This document shows, in pieces, positions 21,623 to 30,448 of a DNA stretch of 31,230 nt. How positions within the stretch are numbered: position 1 is the stretch's first letter; each line of letters starts with the position of its first letter. Source of the DNA: Methanomassiliicoccaceae archaeon (GTDB lineage Archaea; Thermoplasmatota; Thermoplasmata; Methanomassiliicoccales; Methanomethylophilaceae). The stretch covers positions 1-31,230 of the forward strand of contig JAIRJQ010000028.1 in assembly GCA_031260545.1 (NCBI GenBank), in the 5' to 3' direction. A program made the position numbers and the translations under genes. Below the pieces are notes generated by a model, which worked only from the letters and a program-made list of their open reading frames with translations, searched no databases and was not told the origin of the DNA.

Positions 21623-22970
21623 ATGAGAATTCGATGAACTCGATCGCCTTTATCTCTATTTCGTTAGCTCTCTGCATCGCCTTTTCGGCATCCTTTGATT
21701 CGGAATAAATTCTGAAGATCGGCTCCGTCCCTGACGAACGGGCAAGCATCCATCCGTCCTTATACAGCAGTTTCAGGCCGTCCGTTGTATCCGCTTTCGC
21801 ATCTTTGTTCATTTCCATCAGATATTCCACTAAAGGTATCTTAAGTTCATTCGGACATTTTATTTTTCTTCTTATCGTGTGATATATGGGAAGGGCTTTC
21901 ATCTGTTCCGATAACTTTCCGTCTTTCACGATACATTCGAGCATTTTCGCGGCGGCCATCGCACCGTCACGGCATAACTGATGTTCCGGAAAGATCATGC
22001 CGCCGTTGTCCTCTCCTCCGAATACCGCATTATTCAGGAACATTGCCTTGGCAACGACCGGAGAGCCGACAGCAGTGTACATCACATCCCCTCCTGCCGC
22101 TTTTACGACCTCCTCCACCATTGACGACGAGCTTACAGGAGTGACAACAAGGCCGCTCTTCTTTGACAGCACATATTTTGACATTATTGACAGACTTTTT
22201 TCACCGCCCACATATTCTCCGGCGTCCGTGATGAATACCGTTCTGTCCGCGTCGCCGTCATGCGCTATTCCGACATCGGCCTTCGTTGTCCGCATTAGTG
22301 ATATGATATCTTTCAGATTTTCTTCGGTGGGCTCACTGGGGTGTCCGGGGAAATCTCCCTGCGGGTTCGCGTTAAGTGTTATAGCACGAACACCGAGCTT
22401 GCTCAGAAGCATCGGACCTGTCGCAAATGCGGCGCCGTTAGCACAGTCCAGTACTGCCGTGAGGTTCGCGTTCCTTATGGATTCCGCATCGACGTGCTCG
22501 ACCACAGAATCAACATAAGCTTCCGTTGCCGTCGGATCGTATGATATCGTACCGACAGCGTCCCACGCGTTGCATCCGGGGTCTTCGTCGTAAAGGGCCT
22601 CGATCTCTTCTTCGACCTCTCTTGCCAGTTCCCTGCCCGTGGGGCCTACGCACTTTATCCCGTTGAACTGCGGAGGGTTGTGCGATGCGGTTATCATCAC
22701 ACCGCCTGCCATGTCCCTGTGCGACCCTACGTAGTGCTGCATCGCCGGCGTCGGAAGCATACCGATATCGATTATATCCGCACCGGATGCCATGAGACCG
22801 GATGAAACTGCACCTTTTATCATGCCGCCCGATCTTCTTGTGTCCGATGCGATCACAACGGTGCCTTTAAAGAATGTCCCTATCGCTTTTCCCAGTCTGA
22901 CCGCCAGATCTATCGTAAGATCTTCGTTGACTATCCCGCGAACGCCGTTTGTACCGAACAGTCTGCCCAT
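21603..22970 (-). CDS. glmM: Phosphoglucosamine mutase (phosphohexomutase family)
   Basis: It interconverts glucosamine-6-phosphate and glucosamine-1-phosphate for UDP-GlcNAc synthesis; phosphoglucomutase or phosphomannomutase activity is possible in archaeal homologues. All loops are intact: FGTNGVRG at 5-12, phosphoserine loop MITASHNPPQFNG, metal loop HDGDADR, sugar loop GGEDNGG and phosphate loop RSSGTEP. The length of 455 residues is normal. It provides the active-site comparison for the degenerate paralogue at 5402-6694. It lies 30 nt downstream of the LSm gene, probably in one transcript. It ends in TAG. Confidence 0.92.
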   Translation of the reverse strand: MGRLFGTNGVRGIVNEDLTIDLAVRLGKAIGTFFKGTVVIASDTRRSGGMIKGAVSSGLMASGADIIDIGMLPTPAMQHYVGSHRDMAGGVMITASHNPPQFNGIKCVGPTGRELAREVEEEIEALYDEDPGCNAWDAVGTISYDPTATEAYVDSVVEHVDAESIRNANLTAVLDCANGAAFATGPMLLSKLGVRAITLNANPQGDFPGHPSEPTEENLKDIISLMRTTKADVGIAHDGDADRTVFITDAGEYVGGEKSLSIMSKYVLSKKSGLVVTPVSSSSMVEEVVKAAGGDVMYTAVGSPVVAKAMFLNNAVFGGEDNGGMIFPEHQLCRDGAMAAAKMLECIVKDGKLSEQMKALPIYHTIRRKIKCPNELKIPLVEYLMEMNKDAKADTTDGLKLLYKDGWMLARSSGTEPIFRIYSESKDAEKAMQRANEIEIKAIEFIEFSSNANDA

Positions 22971-23000
22971 ATGATCATACCTTATGAGCTTGTGCGCTGA

Positions 23001-23216
23001 TTAAAGTGTTGTTATGCTGACGACGTTGTTCCCTCTCAGAACGACCGTACCGAGGCGTCTCTCCTGATCCGCTGTCCGTTCTTCGGTTTCCTCGAGGACC
23101 ATGTTCATATAATCATCGTACCCTTTCAGCTTCCCTTCCAGCACCCTGTTGTCCTTTAAGAGAAGCGAGATACGTTTGTCTATAGATTTTTCCAATAAAG
23201 CTAACGGTACGACCAT
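23001..23216 (-). CDS. Sm-like archaeal protein (LSm)
   Basis: A 71-residue Sm-fold RNA-binding protein expected to form a ring and bind U-rich RNA. The Sm1 motif is RISLLLKDNRVLEGKLKGYDDYMNMVL (roughly residues 16-42, with the conserved G, D and N), and the Sm2 motif is LGTVVLRGNNVVSI at the end. No start other than ATG 23216 is plausible. A TATA box (23243-23253) 27-37 nt upstream suggests a very short leader. It is followed by glmM rather than the L37e gene seen in many archaea. Confidence 0.93.
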   Translation of the reverse strand: MVVPLALLEKSIDKRISLLLKDNRVLEGKLKGYDDYMNMVLEETEERTADQERRLGTVVLRGNNVVSITTL

Positions 23217-23242
23217 AATAACCGCTCGTCCATGTTTGGCAG

Positions 23243-23253
23243 ATTATATAAAT
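23243..23253 (-). promoter_or_regulatory. TATA box of the LSm-glmM operon
   Basis: ATTTATATAAT on the minus strand lies about 27 nt before the LSm ATG, implying a leaderless or nearly leaderless transcript. Confidence 0.5.
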
Positions 23254-23385
23254 GATTCTATTTGATGCGTGTGCTCTCTTATACGGAGTTATGAACGCCA
23301 TTGGCTCTGAATATTCTCATTGCCGATCTGCTGTATGTTCAGCGGTACTCTGCATGACAGTTTTACATTCCGGATCGTTCCCGTC

Positions 23386-23814
23386 TTATGCCTTCTCTCT
23401 CACAGCTTTTGCAAATTCGCTTACCTCGTCCCGTAACATCCATACGGTGTCCTTTTTCCCGCCGAACGGAGGTTTCCCGCCGAATGTGCTTATGCGGAAC
23501 GCGGCTTTCCTGATGTTCTCCGGTACAGCTTTTTCCACAAATTTCATGTATTTCTCGGTCTCTACGTTGCATACGAATATCGCTATGTTCTTTTTCAGCA
23601 GCGCGTCAGCGTTCTCGCTGAGGAACTTCTTGAACGGTTTGTACGCACCGCCCATCCTTATCCCGGAACCGATGACCACTGTATCGTATTCATCGATGTT
23701 CGGCGTCTTTTCGTTCAGATCGCAGAGCACGCAATCCCCGATCTCCGCGGCGAGCATCTCTGCGCATTCTTTGCTCCCTCCGCCTTTCGTTACATATGCT
23801 ACCACTGTTCTCAT
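23386..23814 (-). CDS. Flavodoxin-domain protein
   Basis: A 142-residue flavodoxin. The FMN phosphate loop is TKGGGSKECAE at residues 9-19; the aromatic or glycine-rich flavin loops follow at GSGIRMGGAYKPFKKFL and TFGGKPPFGGKK. This resembles the HemG/protoporphyrinogen-oxidase-like flavodoxin group more than the classic electron-transfer flavodoxins, but the specific reaction is unknown. There is no signal peptide. AAGGAG lies 9 nt before ATG 23814. The gene appears to stand alone, about 170 nt from LSm and 227 nt from scpB. Confidence 0.85.
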   Translation of the reverse strand: MRTVVAYVTKGGGSKECAEMLAAEIGDCVLCDLNEKTPNIDEYDTVVIGSGIRMGGAYKPFKKFLSENADALLKKNIAIFVCNVETEKYMKFVEKAVPENIRKAAFRISTFGGKPPFGGKKDTVWMLRDEVSEFAKAVREKA

Positions 23815-23939
23815 TCTCTTCCGCTCCTTTTTTCTTTAATATTGTTATGTATGGTATTCGTAATATTTCTATCCGTTCATACTGTTCTCTGAGTTGTATC
23901 ATCACATGACCCAGTGTGCACTCTTTCACCGCAGATATT

Positions 23940-23953
23940 GTAAAAATTTTTAC
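23940..23953. promoter_or_regulatory. 14-nt perfect palindrome GTAAAAATTTTTAC
   Basis: The palindrome sits in the gap between scpB and the flavodoxin gene, one nt before the ATG of a small open frame. It could be an operator for either neighbour; the AT-rich core means chance cannot be ruled out. Confidence 0.35.
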
Positions 23954-23954
23954 G

Positions 23955-24038
23955 ATGGATATGAACGATGTGCGCCCGTATGAGGGATCGGCCGCGGCAC
24001 GGATAAGGGAACTGAGAGCCCCGGCCTTGTTCTCCTAA
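23955..24038 (+). CDS. Possible 27-residue small protein
   Basis: An ATG at 23955 opens 27 codons to a TAA at 24036-24038, 3 nt before the end of the convergent scpB gene. The product, beginning MDMNDVRPYEGSAAARIREL, is charged and arginine-rich. No ribosome binding site is visible; the palindrome directly upstream is too close to be a box A for a leaderless start. It may be real, a remnant of a longer gene, or chance. Confidence 0.22.
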   Translation: MDMNDVRPYEGSAAARIRELRAPALFS

Positions 24039-24041
24039 CGG

Positions 24042-24545
24042 TCACTGCACCTTCTTGTCCATCTTCTCTATCCATTTCTTGATGTCCGCTTTGCTCGTAC
24101 CTTCGATCCCGTAATGTTCGGCGAATTTCTTTGTTGTTGTGAGTTCGAGGGTCTGCCCTTTCTGTTTTCCGTTGATGAGGTCAAGTTCTATTAACTTGCG
24201 AACGTCGTCATACACACGCGCGCCGAGTGTTCTGAACAATTCAGACTGCAATATCGGCTGATGATATGCTATCACCGCAGCCGTCCTCTGCACGCCTTTC
24301 GATATTTCCGCTTCGGTGAACTTTTCTGAATACTTGGCGTACTCTTCCTTCAGTTGGAATGCGTACTCGGAATCGATCTTTGCTACCTTTATCGCCGAGC
24401 CCATTCTTTCGTACTCTATAGTAAGCGATTTAAGGGCAACGCGCACATCCTCCTCGCTCAGACCCGTCTGATTTGCTATATCTATAACACGCAGACCCTT
24501 GGCGCTGGCGAAGAGCGCCGCCTCAACGGCACCCCTTTGATCCAC
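24042..24545 (-). CDS. scpB: Segregation and condensation protein ScpB
   Basis: The kite-type subunit of the SMC complex, with two winged-helix domains. Visible are EAALFASAKGLRVIDIANQTGL, the first winged helix, and TAAVIAYHQPILQSELFRTLG followed by VYDDVRKLIELDLIN, the second. 167 residues and a Lys-rich end are normal. The start is GTG at 24545, one nt after the ScpA stop (TGAGGTG), mirroring the SMC-ScpA junction (TGAGATG). This implies coupled translation of the three subunits. Confidence 0.92.
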   Translation of the reverse strand: MDQRGAVEAALFASAKGLRVIDIANQTGLSEEDVRVALKSLTIEYERMGSAIKVAKIDSEYAFQLKEEYAKYSEKFTEAEISKGVQRTAAVIAYHQPILQSELFRTLGARVYDDVRKLIELDLINGKQKGQTLELTTTKKFAEHYGIEGTSKADIKKWIEKMDKKVQ

Positions 24546-24546
24546 C

Positions 24547-25431
24547 TCAGACCACCGCCCTCTTTACGAGTTCTTCCGGCTTCAGGTCCTCGACGAGGGC
24601 GTTGCTCCAGTCGAGCTTCTCTTCAACGAGTATCTCTCCGTACGGCAGCTCTTCCTGCGACACCGTGAGCTTTCCCTTGGACACCAGATGCAGTACTGAA
24701 ACGAACGTGGTTATGTTCACTTTTATATCGTTCACGAACAGATCGCGCAGCGGTATCGGTCCGGGACCGAGGCTTTGTATCATATTCCATACATCATCGA
24801 TGTCCTTCTGATCGTCCTCTATGTGCGCCTTGTTGTTGAACTTCGGTTCCTGCGCTTTAAGTTCGATGCGGGCTTGCTCGCGCGCCATATGGATCTCCAT
24901 CTCCTCTCTCGCATCTTCGAATGCGTCGAGAAGTTCGATCATTGTCATCGCCCTTTCCGGGTTCCTTCTTACGGCTGCGTTGAATTCTATATCCGGGATG
25001 TACAATTTTTCCGGCTCGTACATCGCATCCACATCGAATCCCATGTCCCATCCTTCTTCCCCGAACGGGTCGAAGCGCTCTCCTTCCTCTAATGTTATGT
25101 TCGACTGCATTCTGAGGATCTTCCATGCCATGTGTATCAGTTTTCCTGCGACCATCAGATCCACTGCAGTTGTCATTTTCTTTGCAGAATACATTTTCGC
25201 GAATTCAACGATGTCGATGCACCACGGGTCCATGTCGTGTTCCAGCACCAGACTGAACGCTGACCTTATCGATTCATCGACAGGGTCGTTCATCGTCTCC
25301 CCGGGACCGCTGTCCCGCAGTACGCTTATGTACCTGTCTATTTTCTCTGATCCGACGTTATCGTCGATCAGTGCCTTGTGGAACAGTAAATGCTGTTCCA
25401 TGTTCTCCATTCCTATCCCATCCGTTTCCAT
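24547..25431 (-). CDS. scpA: Segregation and condensation protein ScpA (kleisin)
   Basis: The kleisin that bridges the SMC heads. The N-terminal part (HLLFHKALIDDNVGSEKIDRYI) binds the SMC neck, the middle carries VDLMVAGKLIHMAWKILRMQS, and the C-terminal winged helix is near VNITTFVSVLHLVSKGKLTVSQEE. I chose ATG 25431 (METDGIGM), one nt after the SMC stop; ATG at 25470 would add 13 residues and overlap SMC by 38 nt. The length with this start is 294 residues. Its context between SMC and ScpB confirms the assignment. Confidence 0.92.
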   Translation of the reverse strand: METDGIGMENMEQHLLFHKALIDDNVGSEKIDRYISVLRDSGPGETMNDPVDESIRSAFSLVLEHDMDPWCIDIVEFAKMYSAKKMTTAVDLMVAGKLIHMAWKILRMQSNITLEEGERFDPFGEEGWDMGFDVDAMYEPEKLYIPDIEFNAAVRRNPERAMTMIELLDAFEDAREEMEIHMAREQARIELKAQEPKFNNKAHIEDDQKDIDDVWNMIQSLGPGPIPLRDLFVNDIKVNITTFVSVLHLVSKGKLTVSQEELPYGEILVEEKLDWSNALVEDLKPEELVKRAVV

Positions 25432-25432
25432 C

Positions 25433-28400
25433 TCAGTTCCCATCCTTTGATCTGCCGGCATCGCTTTCATATTTGGATACTTCCGCGAGGTCCGGCTGGA
25501 ATATTATTTTGCTTATACCCGACGGCTGTCTTGTCACGCCTATCAGGTGATCTGCTTTCTCCAGCGCCACTTTTCTTAACGAAACCTGAATGAACTGCGC
25601 CTTTGCGGAGCTCTTTTTAACTCTTCTTGCAACTAGCTCGGTGTTCACCGAGTCTAAGAACATATCAACTTCGTCCAGAACATATAACGGCGACGGCTGC
25701 AGCTCCTGGATCGCGAAAATGAATGCTAAAGCGGTGAGACTCTTTTCCCCTCCGCTTAACGCTTCCAGCCTCAGCAGTTTTCCGTTCTTTGGTTTCGCAT
25801 TGATCATCAGGCCGCCTTCGAACGGTGAGTCGTCATTCTCAAGTTTCATGAACGCTTCGCCGCCGTTCGATAATTCCGCATATATCTCTTTGAAGTTGGT
25901 GTTCACGCCTTCGTAAACGGTCATGAACAGACCTTTCTTTTCTTTGTTGATGTTATCCATCAATGACGTCAATTCACCGATACGCAGTTTCATCTTCCCT
26001 ACGTCGTCAGAAAGACGTGTGTGTCTCTCTTTCTTCTCATCGAAATCGTCTATCGCCCGTAAGTTCACAGTGCCGATCTTTGATATCACATTCTCGCATG
26101 ATCTTATCGTCCTTTTCAGTTCCTCTTCTGACGGGACGGGCTGCAATACTTTCACTTTCAGCTGCGAAACTTCTTCTTTCAGTTGTTTCACTATTCCGTC
26201 GGTTATCTCTATCTTGGCCTCGAATCCTGCGGCTATTCCCGTTTTTGTTGTTATTTTATCGGATGTGTTATCCCTTTCGGATTCCGTTGACACCTTTTCT
26301 TCCAGGACCTTATCTCTGGCATCTCTCAGATCGGATATTTTATTTTCATAATCCTCTTCTATCTTTCTGAGACCTTCAATATCGATCGTCAGGCGTTTTA
26401 TCGTTTCCTCTTCCGCCGCCTTTTCGGAAAGTCTTGATGCGATCTTGTCCTCTGCGGTCTTTATCTCCTTAAGCAGAACATTCTTTCTGTTCTCTATTGA
26501 ATCCCGTTCCGCTTCCAGTTCTGCGAATTCTACTGAAAGCCGGCCGAGTTCTGTCTGAGCGTTCATTGCGTTGTCCTGAGTGGTCTGCATGTGCTCCTGC
26601 ATTCCCTCCGGCGCGATCTTGACCATGTTCTCCTTTAGCGCTGTCCTTTCATCTTTCAGCGAGTTCAGCGAGTCTGTTATATTCTTCAACTCTTTTTGGG
26701 CTGCGTCAAATTCTTTCTTAAATTCCGCAAGCTTTCCTTTTTCTCCGTTCTGATCGTCGGACGCCTTTTTCCTTTTCTCCTTGAGAACAGTGAGCTGCGC
26801 CTCGTATCCCGCTATCTTACCTTGAACGCCTGCTGATCCCGTCGCCGCGGAACGCATCTCATCATCGTACACTCTTATCTGAGCTCTCACGTCCCTGAGC
26901 GTTTGTTTTACCGTCTCAAGCGCGGTCGTTGCGTTCCTGAGCTCTGCGCCTATAGCGTCAAGCTTTGATTCCGCCGCCGCTCCGAACTTGAATGCGGTGC
27001 TCATGTTGAGCGTCCCGCCTGTCATCGCACCCGACGGATCTATCAGTTCTCCGGCTTTTGTCACCAGTCTGACGTCGCCCATCAGGCGTCTCGCATCTTC
27101 TAACGTATTGACGACCATCGTGTCGCCCAGCACATACCAAAATGCCGCCCTGTACTTGTCCTTGAATTTTATCAGGTCTATGGCGTAACCGAGGACATCC
27201 TTTTCGATCATTATCGCTTTTGCTCTCGGTCTCCCTTCTCTCATCTTATTCAACGGTAAGAAGGTCACACGACCCAGCTTGTTCTTTTTGAGGTATGCGA
27301 TGGCTTCGGATGACACTTGATCGTCGTCTACTATAACGGCCTGCATCTTCCCGCCGGCCGCAACTGATAATGCCGTTTCGTATTCCGTATCAACGGACGC
27401 GAGTTCCATCACCGTCCCGTGTATCCCTTTCAGAACTCCTTTGTCCCTGAGCTCAAGTATCGCTGAGACGCCTTCGCTCTGCCTTACACTTTCTGTGACT
27501 CTCTTTTCAGTTTTCAGTGATTCGTAATCTCCGGAAAGTCTTACCACTGCGCTGTTCAGGTCGGCCTCCTGTTTTTCAAGTTCCGACTCTTTCTTCCTTG
27601 CGGTCATTATTTTTGATGTGAAGTCTTGAAGGTTCACGGCGCCGTTCTTTTCTTTGAACTCCTTTAAATTCCATTCCGCGTCCTTTATCTCGAACTCCGC
27701 ATGCTGCAATTGATCCTCGAACGCTGCGACGTTCATCTCCGATGTTGACTTTGCGGATTCCGCCTTTGCCGCCCTTATTTCAATTTGTTTCTGTTCCTCT
27801 GCTTTCGCGTCTATCTTTAATTCCGTGTCCTGAAGCTTGTCCTGCAATGCTTTCAATTCACCGCCGCTGCTGCTTATGCTCTTCCTCAGATCGTTCAGCG
27901 CTTTGCTTGCGGCCTCGAGCGTGTCCTTCTTGGCGTTCATGCTCTTTCTTGTGCTGACAAGTGAATCATTGCACGACTGCAGTTCCTTCTCCGTTTCTGT
28001 CAGCGTTTCCTTGTTGGCGGCTATCGAATCGTTCTGGTCGCCGATGTCTTCCAAAAATCTCTCAACACGGTCATCCGACCTTGCCTTCTCTATTTTTGTC
28101 GCTTCGATCTTATTCTTTATCTCTTTGTATCCGGGGCCGGACTTATCCTCGATCTCTCTTTCTTTCGCCTTCAGCAGATTTGTTAACTCTTCGACCTTTT
28201 CAATGAGTTTTATCTTCTTTTGTTTAAGATTCTCGATCTCATTCTGCGAACTGAGCATCTGCGCCCGTATGCCGTCGGCCTCGGCCATGGCATTCTCGAG
28301 GTGACGATGGACCATCTGTGCTTTCGCCTCATCGAGCTTCGACTGCGCTTCCAGATATTTCCTTGCTTCCACCATGTCCTTTTCTAACTGTTCGAGCTGT

Positions 28401-29014
28401 GTGTCCAATTCTTTGATTATGATCTGTATCCTTTCAATATTCTCTTCCGTTGCCGCCTTTTCCTTTCCGGCGCTTTCCAGATCTGTATCGTAACTTGATA
28501 TTCCCGATATTCCGTCAAGTATCCTGCGCCTTTCGATGCTGCCCATTTGAACGATCCGTGTAACGTCCCCTTGCTGCACAAGATTGTACCCTTCCGCGCT
28601 GATCCTTGCTCTTGATAAAAGACTATCAAATTCCGTCAATGACGATTTTCCGTCATTCACGTAGAAATATGAACTGTAGCCCTCGCCGTCCTGCGCCAGC
28701 TTTACAAGACGCGTCAATTTCACGGTGTCGTCGTCCCATGGTATCATGCGGTCCTTGTTATCAAAAACTAACGAAACTTTGGTGTATTCTGATTTGCTCT
28801 TTGACTTTCCGCCGTCGAATATCAGATCCGTTAATTTACCGGCACGTATCGCCTTTGAACTTTTAGGACCAAGAACGAATAATATCGCATCGGAAATGTT
28901 CGATTTCCCGGAGCCGTTTGGGCCGGTGACCGCAAGATATCCTTGCATGAGCGGTACCGTTAACTTACCGCCGAATGATTTGAAATTCTCTAACTCTATC
29001 TGCTTAAGGTACAA
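25433..29014 (-). CDS. smc: Chromosome segregation protein SMC
   Basis: The 1193-residue ATPase of condensin. Walker A is GPNGSGKSN at residues 33-41, followed by two long coiled coils on either side of a hinge (about 520-660, beginning near LKGIHGTVMEL with the Gly-rich segments), then the ABC signature LSGGEKSLTALA and Walker B LYVLDEVDMFLD near the C-terminus. Length and layout are complete. The start is TTG at 29014 (MYLKQIELENFKSF), preceded by GGGATGG; the nearest ATG (29019) is out of frame. ScpA and ScpB follow with one-nt gaps. Confidence 0.97.
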   Translation of the reverse strand: MYLKQIELENFKSFGGKLTVPLMQGYLAVTGPNGSGKSNISDAILFVLGPKSSKAIRAGKLTDLIFDGGKSKSKSEYTKVSLVFDNKDRMIPWDDDTVKLTRLVKLAQDGEGYSSYFYVNDGKSSLTEFDSLLSRARISAEGYNLVQQGDVTRIVQMGSIERRRILDGISGISSYDTDLESAGKEKAATEENIERIQIIIKELDTQLEQLEKDMVEARKYLEAQSKLDEAKAQMVHRHLENAMAEADGIRAQMLSSQNEIENLKQKKIKLIEKVEELTNLLKAKEREIEDKSGPGYKEIKNKIEATKIEKARSDDRVERFLEDIGDQNDSIAANKETLTETEKELQSCNDSLVSTRKSMNAKKDTLEAASKALNDLRKSISSSGGELKALQDKLQDTELKIDAKAEEQKQIEIRAAKAESAKSTSEMNVAAFEDQLQHAEFEIKDAEWNLKEFKEKNGAVNLQDFTSKIMTARKKESELEKQEADLNSAVVRLSGDYESLKTEKRVTESVRQSEGVSAILELRDKGVLKGIHGTVMELASVDTEYETALSVAAGGKMQAVIVDDDQVSSEAIAYLKKNKLGRVTFLPLNKMREGRPRAKAIMIEKDVLGYAIDLIKFKDKYRAAFWYVLGDTMVVNTLEDARRLMGDVRLVTKAGELIDPSGAMTGGTLNMSTAFKFGAAAESKLDAIGAELRNATTALETVKQTLRDVRAQIRVYDDEMRSAATGSAGVQGKIAGYEAQLTVLKEKRKKASDDQNGEKGKLAEFKKEFDAAQKELKNITDSLNSLKDERTALKENMVKIAPEGMQEHMQTTQDNAMNAQTELGRLSVEFAELEAERDSIENRKNVLLKEIKTAEDKIASRLSEKAAEEETIKRLTIDIEGLRKIEEDYENKISDLRDARDKVLEEKVSTESERDNTSDKITTKTGIAAGFEAKIEITDGIVKQLKEEVSQLKVKVLQPVPSEEELKRTIRSCENVISKIGTVNLRAIDDFDEKKERHTRLSDDVGKMKLRIGELTSLMDNINKEKKGLFMTVYEGVNTNFKEIYAELSNGGEAFMKLENDDSPFEGGLMINAKPKNGKLLRLEALSGGEKSLTALAFIFAIQELQPSPLYVLDEVDMFLDSVNTELVARRVKKSSAKAQFIQVSLRKVALEKADHLIGVTRQPSGISKIIFQPDLAEVSKYESDAGRSKDGN

Positions 29015-29036
29015 GTCCCATCCCTTCCCGCGGAAC

Positions 29037-29092
29037 GAATTTTATATCCGACCCGATTGCATCCCTGCCGCTATGGCAGAATATATAAAAGT
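29037..29092 (-). promoter_or_regulatory. Promoter region of the smc operon
   Basis: On the minus strand CGGATATAAAAT occurs at about 29050-29039, 25-36 nt before the TTG start, and CTTTTATATAT at about 29092-29082. Either could serve as box A; the gap also carries several other A/T-only stretches. Confidence 0.4.
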
Positions 29093-29130
29093 ATTATATT
29101 ATATAAATAGGTTTTTAAAGGACAGTAAGT

Positions 29131-29895
29131 TCATTTAAGAATATGGTCTACCGAGCTAACGATCACTGTAGGCCTTATTTTGTGCTCTTTGAGGTCGTCT
29201 TCCCTGGCTTCGCCGGTCAGCACCATTATTGACCGTATGCCGGCGTCCGACGCCATTTTTATGTCCGTGTATATGCGGTCGCCGATCATTACCGTTTCTT
29301 CCTGAGGAACGTTCATCGTTTCCGCGGCCATCTTCACCATGAGCACATTCGGCTTTCCGATGACTGTTGCTTTTGTCGAGGTCATCGATTCCAGCATTCT
29401 TATGAACGGGCCGATATCGATATCATAACCGTCCTCGGTGGGACAGAGATCGTCCGGATGCGTGGCGATGAATTCTGCTCCGTTCTTGAGGAACTGATAT
29501 GCGTTGTTTATCTTTTCGTATGTTATTGTTGTATCAAAGGACAAGAGAACAATGTCCGGATCGATATCGGTGACCGTTAACCCCATCCCGATTATCTCGG
29601 AAACGAACTTCGGCGTTCCCACCGGATACACGGTCTTTCCGGGATGATATTTTTTGATATATGCGGCCGTCGCCGTTGTTGATGTGAGAATATTATCTAT
29701 GCTTACGTCAAATCCCATTTTTATGAGTTTGTTGTAATAGTGCTCACGGTCCGATGATGAATTGTTGGTCAGGAACACGAACGGTATTTTTTTTAATTTC
29801 AGCCTCTCTATGAACTCCGGCGCCCCTTTTATCACATTGCCGCCTTTGTACACCGTACCGTCCATATCTATCATGAATCCGGATATGTTGTTCAT
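29131..29895 (-). CDS. HAD-superfamily phosphatase, NagD-like (HAD-IIA)
   Basis: A 254-residue HAD hydrolase with the NagD-type cap. Motif I is DMDGTVYKGG (nucleophile D10, acid D12), motif II is FLTNNSSSDRE near 41-51, the conserved Lys segment is IGKPNVLMVKMA, and motif IV is MIGDRIYTDIKMA. Substrates of the family include nucleotides and phosphosugars such as p-nitrophenyl phosphate in vitro; the natural one here is unknown. It begins 4 nt after the UDG stop and is the last gene of the minus-strand operon from the right edge. Confidence 0.92.
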   Translation of the reverse strand: MNNISGFMIDMDGTVYKGGNVIKGAPEFIERLKLKKIPFVFLTNNSSSDREHYYNKLIKMGFDVSIDNILTSTTATAAYIKKYHPGKTVYPVGTPKFVSEIIGMGLTVTDIDPDIVLLSFDTTITYEKINNAYQFLKNGAEFIATHPDDLCPTEDGYDIDIGPFIRMLESMTSTKATVIGKPNVLMVKMAAETMNVPQEETVMIGDRIYTDIKMASDAGIRSIMVLTGEAREDDLKEHKIRPTVIVSSVDHILK

Positions 29896-29899
29896 GGGA

Positions 29900-30433
29900 T
29901 CAGTCCAAATATTTGTTCTTCAGTATGTTCATCGTCCTTTTTAATTCGGCCTTGGAATCATTGTTGTATATGCACGCGGCGGGATGGTACGTTGGTAAGA
30001 AGATCAATTCATTGCCGTTGATCGTTATTTTCATCTCTTGATTCACGATATCGGCCATCTTTCCTTCATATCCGATCAATATGCGGCATGCCGATTTACC
30101 GAGGCCGACTATAACTTTGCGTGTGGATAGTTCGTATTCAAGGAACGGCCTGCATGCGTCCATTTCTTCTTTCGTGGGATCGCGGTTGCCGGGCGGCCTG
30201 CATTTCACCGTGTTCGTGATAAGAACATCGGAACGCTGTATCCCTTCACTGTTCATTATCTTCTCCAATAGTTTTCCGGACCTTCCGACGAACGGCCTTC
30301 CTGTGAGATCTTCGTTCTCGCCCGGTGCTTCGCCGACCAGAACAACATTTGAATTCATGTTACCGTCAGGCATAACTATCTTCGTCCTGAACTCATGAAG
30401 CGAACATCTGGCACAGTTCTTTTCTGGTATCAT
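29900..30433 (-). CDS. Uracil-DNA glycosylase, family 4 (Fe-S)
   Basis: It removes uracil from DNA; archaeal family-4 enzymes bind a 4Fe-4S cluster. Cluster cysteines are C7 and C10 (KNCARC), then one in TVKCRPPGNRDP and one in DACRPFLE. The active-site motifs are GEAPGENEDLTGRPFVGRSG near 37-56 and PTYHPAA near 149-155. ATG 30433 is used because GGAG lies 5 nt upstream; GTG 30439 overlaps that motif. The length of 177 residues is normal. It lies between the meso-DAP dehydrogenase gene (15 nt before) and the HAD phosphatase. Confidence 0.93.
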   Translation of the reverse strand: MIPEKNCARCSLHEFRTKIVMPDGNMNSNVVLVGEAPGENEDLTGRPFVGRSGKLLEKIMNSEGIQRSDVLITNTVKCRPPGNRDPTKEEMDACRPFLEYELSTRKVIVGLGKSACRILIGYEGKMADIVNQEMKITINGNELIFLPTYHPAACIYNNDSKAELKRTMNILKNKYLD

Positions 30434-30448
30434 GTTCACTCCGGAGGA

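Noticed and set aside
24354..24668. Open frames opposite scpB and scpA
   Set aside because: They mirror strongly conserved condensin genes and show no family features of their own.
25590..28304. Several Ser-rich open frames on the strand opposite smc
   Set aside because: They are antisense images of the coiled-coil coding sequence (Glu/Lys codons read backwards give Ser/Phe/Leu).
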